Positions 12,285 through 24,724 of a stretch of DNA of 64,000 bases are shown here, piece by piece (the stretch's first letter is position 1; each line of letters begins with the position of its first letter). The notes under the pieces were generated by a model, which was not told the DNA's origin, searched no databases, and was given only the letters and a program-made list of their open reading frames with translations. Source of the DNA: Punica granatum (Eukaryota; Streptophyta; Magnoliopsida; Myrtales; Lythraceae). The position numbers were made by a program, and so were the translations under genes. The DNA is taken from contig NC_045131.1 of NCBI RefSeq assembly GCF_007655135.1, positions 28,628,001 to 28,692,000 on the forward strand, given 5' to 3'.

Positions 12285-14040
12285 GACATTTAATAGGTTA
12301 AGGTTCCGGATCCGGAACTGCTATAGGATACTTCCTTTTCCTGAATAGTCCCTGATCAGGAAACAGTTAATTGAACCCCTAAAAGTGGAAGTTGTTGGCG
12401 TCTTTTAATTTGATTGAATTGATTCGCAGAACCAAACAACGGTATAATAGAGTTAAATAGTCCTGATTAAATTCATATTCGGGATTTCAAAGGACATGCC
12501 TTCATGTGAGCCTCTGTTTTCATTATTTCAACTAATGTGCTTCACCTGACCCTGACCTGTAGTATATGTCTTATCCCCGGGTACATATACCCATGTATTT
12601 ATTATTACTGGTTGAAGGTGATCATACTTATACTTTGTTCTTGCTGAGAGCTTGCATGTGATCAGAGTCTTGCCTATCCTGTGAATGACAGTTGTGGTCG
12701 GGCTGATACGGTGTCCTGTTGTTTTGTTCTTTGTCTATTTGTTCCCTTTTCATCCCCTGTTTTATGGGTTAATATAGATGTAGTCCGTTGGTGTCATCAT
12801 ATTCAACTTTTTGTAATTGAAGTTGTCGACAATATTACAGTTATATGATATCCTCTCTGTGTATCAACGTGTTGAACCTTCTAGTTGGTATGGTCACATT
12901 TGCACAATTAGCATGTGTTCTTCATTTTTACTCTATCGTCGAATTTGCTGGAAAAAAGCAATGAGGAGCAGTCTCAATTGCTCTTGGTATAGTCTTTAGT
13001 TATGTGGGTGATTTCTGAATTATGGTTGAGCATAATGTTTACCATTGCCATCTGAGTTCTGAACTCATGACGATAAACACCAGGATCTCACTTCGACTTG
13101 AATCAAAGGTTGCATCTGATGTACATATTTGATAAATAAACAAGTTTGATTGACTCTGATCATTTCCTGTATCTTATCATTTTCTCTCGACTCTTGAGCC
13201 TCCTGCAGATGTTCAAATGGATTTTTTATCCTCTTTCTGTGGTAGTTAGTCTCTTATTCAATTAAGTTTTCAATATAGGAACGTTGCAATTGATTGATAT
13301 GTTTATCGTACTAAACCTCCTTTCATCCTGTCTGTTTTGGTCCTTAAGACATCATAACTTGTCATAGTCCACTAGTTGACATTGTACTCATATTCTTCTC
13401 TGGCTGTTCGCCCGAAGAACGGAATACAATTCTTTGCTCTTGTTTAAGACATGGTAGTTTGCTGGGCGGTGAAAGTGACACTGCAGCTGCTAATTTGGTT
13501 ATCTAATCACCTGATTTAGACTGATTTGGTCAACTTATGGACATAACCGATACCATGTTTTGCTAGTCAAATCTTATAAAAAAAAATGTGTTGCTAGTCA
13601 AATGTTTTAAAGCATTGCTTCAATGCCTGAACAAATGATTTATCAATTTATATATGTAGTAGTCTGCAAAATCATCACTGCGCTTAACATTCAAAAGAAA
13701 GCCGCGAATCCATCAATGCTTTTGCTCTGCCTATGCCATATGGAGAAATCCTCCTGAAAAGGAAAGGCAAGATTCCTGGGCACTCCTGCTTATCCGTCGA
13801 ACAGCACACAGGAATCTTGATTGGCAAAAAGCTCAGGGCCATACAAGAGACGATAGCCTCTCCAATTATAGCCTCTATGAGACTTAATATATCCCTTCCC
13901 ACCCTTTCCCACCATTCCGGGTGTGCGAGAGAGATGTAATATGCAATATCGTTCTGTAGTGTATGTGGGATGACATAGTTGTACGTGGTCGATATAGGTA
14001 CGAATTTCTCCGAGGGGAAAGCCTTGTATGTAATAGACGT
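12285..14040 (+). repeat. Segmental duplication D, copy 1
   Basis: About 1.75 kb downstream of the U-box gene that recurs at 59549-61140 in the same orientation with scattered differences. Shared landmarks include GGATCCGGAACTGCTATAGG, CTGATCAGGAAACAGTT, TGCTGGAAAA-AGCAATGAGGAG, and CATGGTAGTTTGCTGGGCGG. Near the end both copies have a short open stretch reading LPMPYGEILLKRKGKIPGH (13729 region) or a close variant, perhaps an old exon; I do not recognise the gene. The homology stops close to where the CACTA remnant begins at 14072. Confidence 0.85.
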
Positions 14041-14071
14041 ACCATGTTAAATATGAGATGTGGTGTCACCG

Positions 14072-16700
14072 CACTACTGGAATACTTGATATTAGCTTGG
14101 GCTAGATCTCTTGCTAATTCCTCTCTAATATCCCTCGCTAAAACAAGCCTCGCTAAACTTAGCGAGGAATACATCCCTCACTAATGTTAGCAAGGGACAA
14201 TCCCCGGTAATTCCTCGCAATAGCGAGGGACGCTGAAAATTTTAGCGAGGGATTAAAGAGGGCGCTATCCCTCGCTAATTAAAAAATAGATTTATCTTCC
14301 TAGCGAGGGATTAGCGAGGACCGTATCCCTTGCTAGGGTTGAAAAACAAAATAAATTCCTTATGCCTATGTTTTGCATGTCTTCAACCCAAGACCTCCCG
14401 CTGCCCCTTGCACATCCACTCCTCACTCGTCCATGCCAATCTCCTTAACCGTTGAGCTATATTGAATTTCACTTGTCATTCTACTTCACCTAAATATATT
14501 TATATTACTTATATTTTTACATTTATATTAATATTATTTATTTTTATTTTTCTAAATACCAAAAACATTTCCTATTACAAACCTAGTCTACTGATCAAGA
14601 AACAAACCAAACATACAAACCACTATCCACATTCATACAATATCCACTTACAAACCACATACACATACAGACATCATCCATATGCAAACAATTATCCAAA
14701 TACAAACCAAGTCATATAAACCATTATCCACTTTATCCACTAATAACCAACTACACATACAAATATTATCCACCCACAATACATTATCCACAGACGAACC
14801 ATTATCCACTTGACACATTTTCAAAAGAAATCGACTACTCACCATCACCATCGTCATCATATGCATAATCCTCGTCGAACCCCTTGCTATACCCACTATT
14901 ACATAAATGTTGCTTCCCTCCAGAGGTGTCATGAATGGGTTTTCCCATTTGTTCAACCATGCAACTTGCAAAGATTGGAAGTCTCCTCATTAGAAAGCTT
15001 GGTGCCAATAGACTGAGATGCTTGAGTGAACTTCTCTTGTTAAGATTATGAAAAAAAAAAGATATCCACAAATCAATAACATTCATTACCAACAAGCCAA
15101 AGTCTTGTTAAGTAAAAAAAAAACAAGTCCTTTCAATCTTAATTACAATTTATCATATTTTCTTGTGCATACGGGCCAACCCAAGTACCATAATTTCTCC
15201 TTTGATGGTTTCTTTTGTAGACCTCCGTGAGAGTGACCTATCTTCCTTCTTTCTTTGATTGAAAAAAAGAAGATGAATTCATAAACAATGATAAATTAAA
15301 CCATATATTAAGTTGTTGAAAATGTTAATAATTACAAGTCAAGTTCCATAAGAGAAACTCATTTCAATGATGAAGACATGTGTCGTGGCTTACCATTCTA
15401 GACGCAAGTGTACCTATCGAGTTAGATCCTCCAGTATGAACATATGATCCAGCGTTCAAATTTCGATTCGTTTTGTTTGCCTTGGAAATCTTCAAAAAAT
15501 CTTGCTTCTCCCAATGTGCATGGCGCTCGGCCAAATGAGCATCCTGAAGAAATCAAACTGCTTACCCTGTGCCCAGTGCTTGGAATATATATCCAATAAA
15601 TGCTTACTTGCCTTCGTCATGAAGGCTGTCATCATATAATTCTCATACATCGGATTCCAAAAATACAATTTCTACATAATGAAATAGTTAGCACATTAGT
15701 ATATAGGTACTTGTCAATGAAATACATATGTTATATGCTATCACCTTCCACTCTTTGAATAGCATCAAACATCCCGGCTTAGGGACTTGACCAAATGAAT
15801 AGATCTGGTGATCGGCTTATAGAATAGGTTGATGTGACTCTATAAAATGATCATAACCCGTTCCACACCCTTGTGCGAATCAATAAACCTACATGGATAA
15901 AACCAGTCATTACTTGATGTTATTTACAATGACTTAAGTATATAATCCACATGTACATCTAGTAAACACATAAAGGAAAGATACCACGTACACGTCATTG
16001 AAATCAATATGAGATAGAGCCAACCATTATACTCCCATGGCTCATCTGGCCACTGGTCTGCTAGGAAGGAAGGGACCCACTCCCTCGGAGTACCGCTACT
16101 CTCACCAGTACCAATAATTTGGCTTGAAACCATTCTTGTATTGATGAATGTGAACTTCGTCTGGATATATGAAACGTCCTTTAAATCGACACTTTAAACA
16201 TGGCTAGATAATTTTTCTTAGATCGTTCTCTACAACAAACTACTCTGTGCGCCTAATAAATTCTCTCACCCCATCCACGAAGGTTTTCTTAATACATCCT
16301 CTATTAAGATGAGTCCTATCATCCATCAACACAAAATCTGGTGGAGTATTCATCTATAAACAAAAAGTTACCAACATATATAATTTGAGAACATATACGG
16401 CTAAAAAGCGAAAAGAAAAAAAAGTGCATCAGTTCAGGAATGATAGTATCCTTATTACTCGCATCAATCAACAAAAAATAACCAAATCCACAATGGGAAG
16501 GCTACAACCCTTCCCTGAAGCCCATCCTTCTTCACAATTATTTAATTCATAAAGGCGACTAACCTAGGGTAATAGACATTCAGTATTCACTTTGCATTTT
16601 AAATATATGTATCGAAATTCGAGCATACCTCAATCTCGTCGTAAGCTCAATATTGGAGAACACCCTCAGAAGCAATCCATGAACCTACAATATTATAAAT
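14072..16700 (-). mobile_element. CACTA (En/Spm) transposon remnant
   Basis: The left end is CACTACTGGAATACTTG at 14072. Inside it, 14120-14340 is packed with direct and inverted copies of TAGCGAGGGA / TCCCTCGCTA, the subterminal repeats that CACTA transposases bind. Minus-strand coding fragments of a Ptta/En/Spm transposase follow (separate entry). A tRNA-like stretch on the minus strand (about 14455-14360, TAGCTCAACGG then GGGTTGAAGAC) lies between. I did not find the opposite CACTA end, so the right border is set by the last protein-like fragments and the element is probably truncated before the beta-galactosidase pseudogene. Confidence 0.7.
14835..16133 (-). pseudogene. Ptta/En/Spm plant transposase, decayed exons
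   Basis: Minus-strand fragments in several frames. About 15680-15600 reads LYFWNPMYENYMMTAFMTK. About 15540-15385 reads AHWEKQDFLKISKANKTNR followed by HTGGS, the core motif of the plant Ptta/En/Spm transposase family (Transposase_24). About 14990-14850 reads MVEQMGKPIHDTSGG followed by an acidic tail. About 16133-15990 holds a further piece with EWVPSFLADQWPDEPWEYN. Between them are AT-rich intron-like stretches, stops and frame changes. The protein would be an accessory or ORF1-type product of a CACTA element and is not functional here. Confidence 0.65.
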
Positions 16701-17218
16701 TTAATTTGTTAATTAATTCCCAAATATTTGTAATTAGAATTCTCGTCAGAAAATTTGAAAGTAAAATAATGATATTCTTTTCATGTGCACACAAAAATTT
16801 ATAGAATTGATTCATAAATTTGCTTTCACTAAAATACATCAAAGTCCCTTAAGTATACATTATATATATATATATGTGTGTGTGTGAAATTACTATTTAA
16901 CAAAAAAATTATTATGTATAAATTATATTAGAAAACTCCATTTAATATTTGAGGCTTATAATTGAATTACCATTTGAGTATAATATCAATATAATCAATA
17001 TATTAGCAAAATTAGTTATATATTATATTTTTTGGTTTTTCAATAAATTTGTAAGATATATACTCTAGCGATATTTATTGATTCTCAGATCTTAATAAAT
17101 TTGTAAGATATATACTCTAACGATATTTCTTGATGGTCAGACCTTAACAATTTTCTCATCACTTTCAGATGGCCTCTCCCTAAAAGCTTTGACCTGAATT
17201 TCTTTGTCGCACATTTTA

Positions 17219-18888
17219 CAGGGTTCGGATACGGTAATCACGATAAAGCGAGCTTTAACCTATCACAAAAAATTAGTCTCTGACCTGGAATAATACGCTT
17301 GATATCCTTAGTATGATGATCGGCCTACTGGTATAAATGTAGATTCTTTCTTTTTATTTGATCTGGAATTGCATTTTCTTGGAACCTCTGTCTTATTTCG
17401 GGTTTATCTTCTTCAAATGACACTTTTTGGTAGATCTATGGTCCTTGGTTCAATATTGATGGAGCAGGAGTGTATTCTGTCATTGTCGATGGATTTGAGA
17501 ATAGGAAACTGGATCTGACCCTCGGAGACTGGACATATCAGGTATTGGATTTGCTTGTATACGTCCTCTCATAGTATTTATTTCTGAGTTCTTTTTGGTA
17601 AAGAACGAAGCTTAAGACTATTTTTACATTATATGTTTCAGGTAGGAGTTGAAGGAGAACACCCGAACTTGACAGCATAAGCCTTGCAAATAGTTTGTTA
17701 TGGAAAACTGGAACATCTCCACCAATCAACCAACGTTTGATATGATACGAGGTCTGGAAATGCAGATTCTTCCTTGCTTTAAGGCTTTGGACGAAGTTAT
17801 CAACTGAAACAAATTTATTTCCTGCAACAATTTATACCATTCGTTCTACAAATTGGAGTAAGTAGTTATGCATTTTCATCTCAGGTGACATTTTCGGCTC
17901 CTGACGGTTCCGGCCCATTGGCCTTGGATCTCGATAGCATGGGAAAGGGACAGGCATGGATCAACAACGAAAGTATCGGGAGGTATGGGCCAGCCTATTT
18001 GTCTCCTAATACAGGCTGCACTGATAACTGTGACTACATTACGATGCTTCGAAATGCCAAAGGAACTATGGGAAACCTTCCCAAATGCAATAAGAAGAAA
18101 CACTCTTACTCTTCTTTCTCGAAAAACAAAGGAAAATATAAGCTATTTCAATGCAAATGTGAATATTTAGTCTTCGTATATTAGGAAATGGTCGAAGAAA
18201 AAGGAGTTTAACTGTTCTTTTTTTTGCGTCGAGCAAGAAACTTTTCCCCAATAGAAATGGAGCCTAATGCCTTGTTCTCGCTGAAAGACTTACATTTATT
18301 TTTCTCATTAAGTCGATAGCAGTGACTCGACATGAACAACATATCGTGCTACTTCTCAGGTACCATATACCACGCTCGTGGGTTCATCATGGGGACAACT
18401 TGCTTGTACTTCATGAGGAAATCAGAGGCGACCATTTGAAGATCTCAATTCTAACAAGAACATGGCAAGAGATATGTGCTTTCATATCGGAGAGTGATCC
18501 TCCACCTAATTCATGGAAACCCAACTCCGAGCTTCATCCTCAGAGCCCTCAGCTTCAGCTCTCCTGCAATAAAGGGTGGCTTATTACCTCAGTCAGCTTT
18601 GCTAGCTTCGGAACTCCCCAAGGAAGTTGTGGGACTTTTTGTCCTGGATCTTGTCATGTTGACATGTTAGAGACAATAAGGAAGGTAAACAAAAAGAAAA
18701 TAAAAACAATCTCCATTAACTTCGATTTCATGATGAACGACTTTTATCTAAATATTGGCATCTTATATCATGTTTAGGCTTGCATCGGAAAGGACGGATG
18801 CTCAATAGTAGTAAATACCAATAATCTGGGTGATCCGTGCCTTGAAGTGCTGAAAACCTTGGCAGTTGAAGCTCTTTGTAGCGAGTGA
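17219..18888 (+). pseudogene. Beta-galactosidase (GH35) pseudogene, C-terminal half
   Basis: The 3' exons of a plant cell-wall beta-galactosidase, without its catalytic domain. Visible exons are: about 17219-17330 (GSGYGNHDKASFNLSQKI, then NTLDILSMMIGL); 17436-17540 (YGPWFNIDGAGVYSVIVDGF to DWTYQ, good GT donor); 17641-17752 (VGVEGEHP, then a one-base shift and a TGG-to-TGA change); 17884-18090 (SGPLALDLDSMGKGQAWIN, SIGRYGPAYLSPNTGCTDNC, with G where the family has W); about 18361-18684 (YHIPRSWVHHGDNLLVL, then a SUEL-type lectin domain with FASFGTPQGSCG); 18778-18888 (ACIGKDGCSIVVN to the natural TGA). The family removes terminal galactose from cell-wall polysaccharides. Missing 5' exons, the shift and the stops make it a pseudogene. 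Tail fragments recur at 37.3 and 38.2 kb. Confidence 0.85.
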
Positions 18889-18959
18889 TTCCCATCCTAA
18901 TTATTGGATCATCCCCTGCTTGATTAATTATTGTTACTGGAATTGCTAATTATTCCTTG

Positions 18960-19560
18960 CTTGATTAATGATCTAGGCTAGAATAGCTAATTATGTTCGC
19001 AATGTAATGAAATATCGGTTTATGATATTGATGATTTTCATGAGATATTGGTAAGTTTGGTTTGGCATCACATTTATATTTTCTGATTCTCTTTTCGCCA
19101 AAAGAAATTAGTCTCGGTTATTTGTGTATATACATGAATACAATACTCCGCGGGACAGCTTGATAAGGAAAGAAATTTTAAGTTCGGAAAGACACAAGTT
19201 TTGGAAGGGATGCGTTAGTCTACCGTATGTAATTTGGCCATACTTATACGCATGGGCGTGTATACCCGCGTAACTTTTAGCATCTTAGGTCAATCTACGC
19301 AGGATCGGCCACTAAGGAGATTGTCTTTTCCCCAAAAGAAATTAGTCTTGGTTATTTGCGTATAAACATGAATACAATACTCTGCTGGATAGCTTAATAA
19401 AGAAACAAATTTTCAATTCGGAAAGATACAAGTTTTGGAAGGGATATGTTAGCCTGACGTATGTAATTCTTTTAGCATCGTAGGTCAATATATGTGGCAT
19501 TAGCCTACTAAGGGGTAAAACTCTCCCAACGTGATCTTTTGGCATCCCCAAAGACTCGTA
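18960..19560 (+). repeat. Repeat downstream of beta-galactosidase tail, internally duplicated
   Basis: About 19110-19235 and 19325-19475 are copies of one unit with AAAAGAAATTAGTCT, GAATACAATACTC and AAGTTTTGGAAGGGAT. The same unit lies at 38440-38610, after the second beta-galactosidase tail relic, and a partial one at 37905-38000. This ties the two loci together as one ancestral duplication. Confidence 0.7.
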
Positions 19561-20147
19561 CTCGAGACTTTGTTTAAGTGGAATAAGCGTCGAACTGCTT
19601 AAACCAATTCACGTTGATGAAGATTACGTACTTTAGATTGTATAGTTAGGATGTTCAAATTTTACTTCTTTGTGGAGGGAGAAGTGCAGTAGAAGTCATA
19701 TAAATTTTAGACTTTCTGGACTCAGTTCTATAAGTTTCATTTTGAAATTTTCAGTTCTATAACTTTTGTTCCGTAACACACATTTAGTCATATTCGTTAT
19801 AGTCCGTTAACTCTCTATCGAAATGGACATAACGCCGTCTATGTTTTTCAGATGCGGTTTTAAATCTTAATGGTGGCAATTTCTTTAATGACGTGTCAAT
19901 CATTTGGTGAAATGACGTGGCATTTTTTAGGCAAAACAAAAGAGAGAAACCAAACTAAAATTAAAAGATCCGGATTCCCCCGATCGCTCTCATCTTCGTA
20001 AGAACCCTTAATCCCCAAAATCTCTTGATTCGAGAAACAATGGAATTGTAGAATCCCCTTTAATCTGAACTTGAATTTCTTCAAGTACATGGACAATTTC
20101 AATCGCTGATTAAAAAAAATGATAGAACCCCACAATCCTCAAACCAC
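19561..20147. other. Intergenic, nothing firm
   Basis: About 19700-19930 reads like the end of a decayed transposon (GTCCGTTAACTCTCTATCG and GACGTGTCAATCATTTGG are typical of plant terminal repeats), but no partner end was found. No gene. Confidence 0.35.
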
Positions 20148-21248
20148 TTACCATGCGTTTGTTTTTGGAGTTAAAGTCAAGAATTTGTGATTGTGATTGT
20201 GATTGTAGAAGAAGACAAAAAAAAATTTGACCGTTTGTGGGGTCCACCATCCTGTATCTACCCTTGCCCCCACCACACCCCAAGCCGTGCAAATTAGAGT
20301 TCTTAATTTGACTGAAAAAACAAAGGTTGGCCCCTACCCAACGAAGAAATGTTCAGACACCTCACTGCCTCACCTCCCCAACTTTCTTCCTTCTACGATC
20401 TACATCCGTGAAGCTTTATTCCGCGAATCTGTCGGTGAGAGGCGAAAAGGCCATATCCTCTACGAACGCATGAAGCCGCATAGTCCCCACTGCAGAATTC
20501 GGTCGTCGGTGGAATCAGTGGACAAGCGTCGAAATTTGTCGGGCCCCTACCAGTGGGTGTTACGGTATAAGAGGCGTCTTCGTCCGAAGCCAATTCCATA
20601 TCGAAGTGAAAGGTACTTTCTTCCTCCAATTTCAAGTTACATTCTGTGATTTTCCCCAATTTTTATGCCGGGTTGAGGATAGTTCTTCGCCGCTTCTGTT
20701 GGTCGAAGTTACTGATGAATTTGCGTCGATTTCGTTTTGATTGCCCTCTGTGCGGTGGAATTTGTTGTTGCTGTTGGCCAATTTGTCGATTCCCGCTGTT
20801 TTGGATTGGAATACTGATCTGTTTTGCTGCGTTCTGTTTGTCCGAAACCTTCCTCGTTGCATTTGTTTGGTTCCCCTGGTCACAGGCAGCACACATGCTC
20901 GATGAAATGTCTGTGAAGGACTTAATAGAAATAGCATTACAATGTAATCGTTGCTTTTGCTTTCGTCCTGTGTTGTTCATCCAAAGTAAATGCTTAGTGA
21001 ATGTTGATGGTTCGTGCCACTGCCGAGCGGTATGGCTTCTATTGCAGCTTGTGACTGCTTGGTCTTGTTGCTTATTATTGATGGCTTTAGGGAAGGGTTT
21101 AAGGTCCCTTGTCGTGTAAGTTGAGCTGTTTACTAGCTCGTGACTGCTTGGTCTTGTTGCTGATGATTATTTAAACTTTTGGTTGTTACTCAAAATGAGA
21201 AAGTATGCTCTTAACTCACTGTAATTATAGAAAAGAAAGTCCACTTAC

Positions 21249-21493
21249 CACATTGAAGCCGCCGAGCAGTATGAGCAAAAAGACATCGATGATGGATGCT
21301 TCTAAAGGGAGAACCTGAAGCCTCCTTCCAACTCGGGGCTGCACAGACGACTGATCAACCTGCTCTTTCTCCTTTTCCCTCTCTTTCTCCTTCTTCTTGC
21401 TCTTTTTAGATGTCCTTTCCTTTGCTGTGTCCTCACTTTTATCAGGCTTCAATGCATTGCTTTGTGCAGAAGTGCTATCAGGACTAGCATCCC
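21249..21493 (-). pseudogene. Captured exon of an unidentified Lys/Glu-rich protein
   Basis: Minus-strand open exon bounded by consensus splice signals: acceptor GGCAG before GGGATGC at 21493 and donor GTAAGTGG directly after 21249. It encodes a Ser/Ala/Asp start, a run of Lys and Glu (SKKSKKKEKEREKEKEQ), then VGRRLQVLPLEASIIDVFLL. A possible upstream exon on the same strand (about 21655-21625, DFYVNSQAA) ends in GTGAGTG, a good donor, although its frame does not join cleanly. I do not recognise the gene. Its opposite strand, splice signals and position inside the Harbinger termini suggest a transduplicated host fragment; it might instead be native sequence if the left terminus is misplaced. 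Confidence 0.45.
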
Positions 21494-22020
21494 CTGCCTT
21501 GTTGGGCAAAAAATATTGTGCGGTTTAGTCCCCAGTTGGATAAAATGACATATGGTTATAAAGAACTAAGAACTGAAAGGAAGGAAAAAAACACAAAAGT
21601 AGTAAAAGAAAAAACACTCACAGCAGCTTGGGAATTAACATAAAAATCGAGCTATTTCTGTCAATTTTTCTGGGAAAAGAGAAAGGTTTCTTCCTCTGGT
21701 CGGTGGGTTGACTGAAATAATCGAGTCTGAATGTTCATAACTGATTCTGTATTTGATTATTTTTGCAATCATGTGATAAATAACTGCTCTCTTATGATCA
21801 AATAATATATGTTGATCTCAGCACCTGAATCCACTTCTGTAAGTCTGTACGTCGAATTTGGACATATTCTCTGCGGTTTGAATTGAAGATGTTGCCTTGC
21901 CTACATATTTATATGTCTGTTTTTTTGCTGAATTTTCAACAAGTGCACACAAACATTGTTGTTTGTCATATTTTATTGTATCACCGCAGTATAAGTTGTT
22001 GTTATAGTTCTTTCAAAGAC

Positions 22021-23042
22021 ATGGCCCCCAAGGGTGAAGGCGTACTTGAGTGGACTGAAGCGCTGGAGAACGCTTTCATTACTATCTTACTCGAGAAGTT
22101 CACAAGGACGCATACAACATATTAGAAAGCCAGGGACTAGAACAAATGAATAAGGAGCTGGAAGAGCAATTTCCAGGCACCATTCTTGACGCCAACAAGT
22201 TGAAGCAGAAACTACGCAGACTGAGGATCCAATACACGCAGTTTACTGAGCTGATTGCGCACACTGGAGTCGGTTGGGATGAGACAACAAATACCGTAAA
22301 GGCGAATGCTGATGTCTGGGATAAGTTTATTAAGGTATAGTAACACTAACCTTTACTTCTAACACAATTTTCAGTTTGTAATTTTCCACATAAAGTAGTT
22401 CATACTGTTATATTTGTTGCGTTTTTTTTGAACATGCAGAAGAACAACAGCTTCAAGACTTTTCAGAACAGAGGTTGCAAGCATTACACATCATTAAAAG
22501 AGTTGTTTAGGTCTAAGACAGTAACAGGTGCATTACGAATTTCATCCACCGACCCACCAAAGAGCCCAGAAACATATGCACGCATGAAAGAGGAGTTCCT
22601 AGTAGCAGTGTCAAGCCGTGGGAAAGAACCGATCAATCTTGAAGAGGGATCCGGCGATAGTGATGACCCCGTTCATGAGGTTACCGAATCAGTTGTTACT
22701 GGGTCCCGTCGTCGTGTGCGCAAAAGGAGTTAGACCACCGGGTCGCGGTTGCAGGAGTGCCTTGACATGTTGAAGTGCAATCTCAGCAATAGGGACAAGG
22801 ACATAAATTGTACACCTCCTGAAACGAAGAAAAGCAAATTCGTGACGAGCCCCGACAAACCAGCGAAGGGCAGCATCGAGGAGGCGATGGATGTGCTCAA
22901 TAAAATGCGTCCATCCATGTCCATAAAAGAGTATCTCGTTGCTAGTGATCGACTTTCAAGGGAGGAGCACACACGGCGTATGTTCATGTACCTTCTCGAT
23001 GATACAAGGTTGCCATGGGTTTGTGGCCTGCTTGACCCTTGA
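22021..23042 (+). pseudogene. Harbinger MYB/SANT-like DNA-binding protein, broken
   Basis: Begins at the ATG at 22021 with MAPKGEGVLEWTEALENAF, then a one-base frame change around 22090-22100. It continues ELEEQFPGTILDANKLKQKL and AHTGVGWDETTNTVKANADV, typical of the Myb/SANT-like domain of plant Harbinger accessory proteins and LIMYB-like host relatives. An intron (GT at 22335, AG at 22438-22439) leads to NRGCKHYTSLKELF and a Ser/Asp/Glu-rich linker ending RRRVRKRS. An in-frame TAG (22731-22733) interrupts before LQECLDMLKC and a C-terminal helical part with SIEEAMDVLNKM, ending at TGA 23040. In active elements this protein helps the transposase bind the ends and enter the nucleus. The frameshift and stop make this copy non-functional. 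Confidence 0.8.
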
Positions 23043-23335
23043 ACGGCCACGGTCCATCGTCTACTGCGATATATCTTTATAACTAAGAGTTTATTTGTTA
23101 TGTCATTTACCAAACCTTTGTTTTATATTTGTTGCGTGTGCTATTACTTTGCTTGAACTATGTGTTTGTTTTATGTGACTCTTGTGACATGCAATTACGA
23201 TGTTTGTGCATTGCACTTGCATTTGTTTTACATTTTAATCTTGATTCCTTGGACCATATCATTTCAATTCTATGCTTTTGGTAATCTGCCATCTTGTTTG
23301 TCGATATAGTTCGCTAATCTAAAGGGAACACACAA

Positions 23336-24724
23336 TGTCAAGACACGAGAATTCACGAAGAAATGATAACCAATCAAGAGATGCCCAACTTATGGGGATG
23401 TATCTGGCGCTGGAGATTGCGGCGGCCGAAAAAGATGTCCCGCGCAACATTCCTTGTCGAACCTCACGTCTACAAGGCAGATATTACATAGAGGAAGTTC
23501 TTGGCAATGACACAAGGTGTTACGAGAATTTCAGGATGAACCCTCACGTATTTCATAACCTGTGCGATACGCTAAGAGCAAACTGTGGAATCAGAAATAG
23601 TAGGAATGGTATGACCGTCGAGGAGATGGTCGGCATGTTCTTAATGGTAGTTGCACATAGTACTCGCTTGGCCGTGGTTGCCGAATGATTTCAGCATTCT
23701 AAGGAGACGGTGTCACGAGTCATCAAGGTAAAAGCTCATGGAATTCATTCGTTGTCACCAACGTATATAAGATGGAGGAACGTTGATGTGCAGCCGGAAA
23801 TTCAGAGTTGCCAAAAATGGTACCCATTCTTTCAGGTATGTGTCGTACATGTGATAAATTAAAAATACCACTAATTTTTGTGCTTTATAATGTAATTCGT
23901 ATTCTTTTCATTATTATTGTAGAATTGCATTGGAGCAATAGATGGGACCCATGTGTCTGCTTGCGTTCCATCATCGGTGAGAGGTGCGTATCGCGATCGG
24001 AATAACGAGATTACGCAAAATGTACTCGCCGCTTGTTCGCATGACATGATGTTCACTTATATCGTCACTGGATGGGAGGGTTCTGCTCATGACTCTTGAA
24101 TTCCGTCCGATGCCGCTACATTGGAATTATTTCCTGCACCATATGGCGGTAAGTTCTTCATCCTCATATCATATGTTCCCTTGTCAATCGCATATGTATT
24201 TTCATAAATACATTCTACTTCTGTTATATCTTAGATCTACATTTGTGCTTGCAGAACAATATTATGTAATCGATGCGGGATTCCCTAATATTCCCGGTTA
24301 TCTGGCTCCTTACAAAGGCCAAAGGTATCACCGCAGTGATTATAATGACGACACCCCACCAACGACGGAGAAAGAGTTATTCAATCAGCGTCATGCATCC
24401 GTTCGTAATGTTATCGAACGGTGTTTTTGGGTGCTGGAGAACAGATTTGCAATACTGCGGACAATGTTAAATTACGGCCCGATTCGCCAAGGACAAATTA
24501 CTCTTGCATGCTTCGTGTTGCACAATTTCATTCGGCTAAATAATTATCACGATAGATTATTCGAAGAGTATGGAAATACATGGGAATATTACGATGAATT
24601 CCGAAATCCTCCTCATCTAACTGGGGATCGGGTTGATTTAGACATGAGAAGTAGGGAAATGGATGCATTACGTAATCGTATTGCAAATGCAATATGGAAT
24701 GCGGAAACAAGAGGAAACCGGTAA
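23336..24724 (+). pseudogene. PIF/Harbinger DDE transposase (HARBI1/ALP1-like), broken
   Basis: Three exons. The first starts at ATG 23336 and holds the N-terminal helix-turn-helix part (ENFRMNPHVFHNLCDTLR) and HSTRLAVVAE, then an in-frame TGA at 23686. The second follows an intron (GT after CTTTCAG near 23834, AG before AATTGCATTGG at 23922) and contains the first catalytic Asp in CIGAIDGTHV, then a TGA near 24098. The third begins after an intron ending CTTGCAG near 24254 and carries the second Asp in YYVIDAGFPNIPGYL and the Glu in VRNVIERCFWVLENRFAIL. DDE_4 enzymes cut and rejoin the element's ends. All three catalytic residues survive. Both stops sit where relatives have Arg, as TGA for CGA, so each could come from one C-to-T change at a CG site. 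Confidence 0.85.

Noticed and set aside
14360..14460. Possible tRNA gene on the minus strand
   Set aside because: B box is degenerate and it lies inside a CACTA remnant; a tRNA-derived repeat is more likely.
20646..21119. Cys/Leu-rich open frame in the 5' part of the Harbinger element
   Set aside because: No conserved match to Harbinger proteins; composition suggests leader or intron sequence with chance openness.
22730..23113. Antisense open frame across the MYB/SANT-like gene
   Set aside because: It is a shadow of the coding strand.
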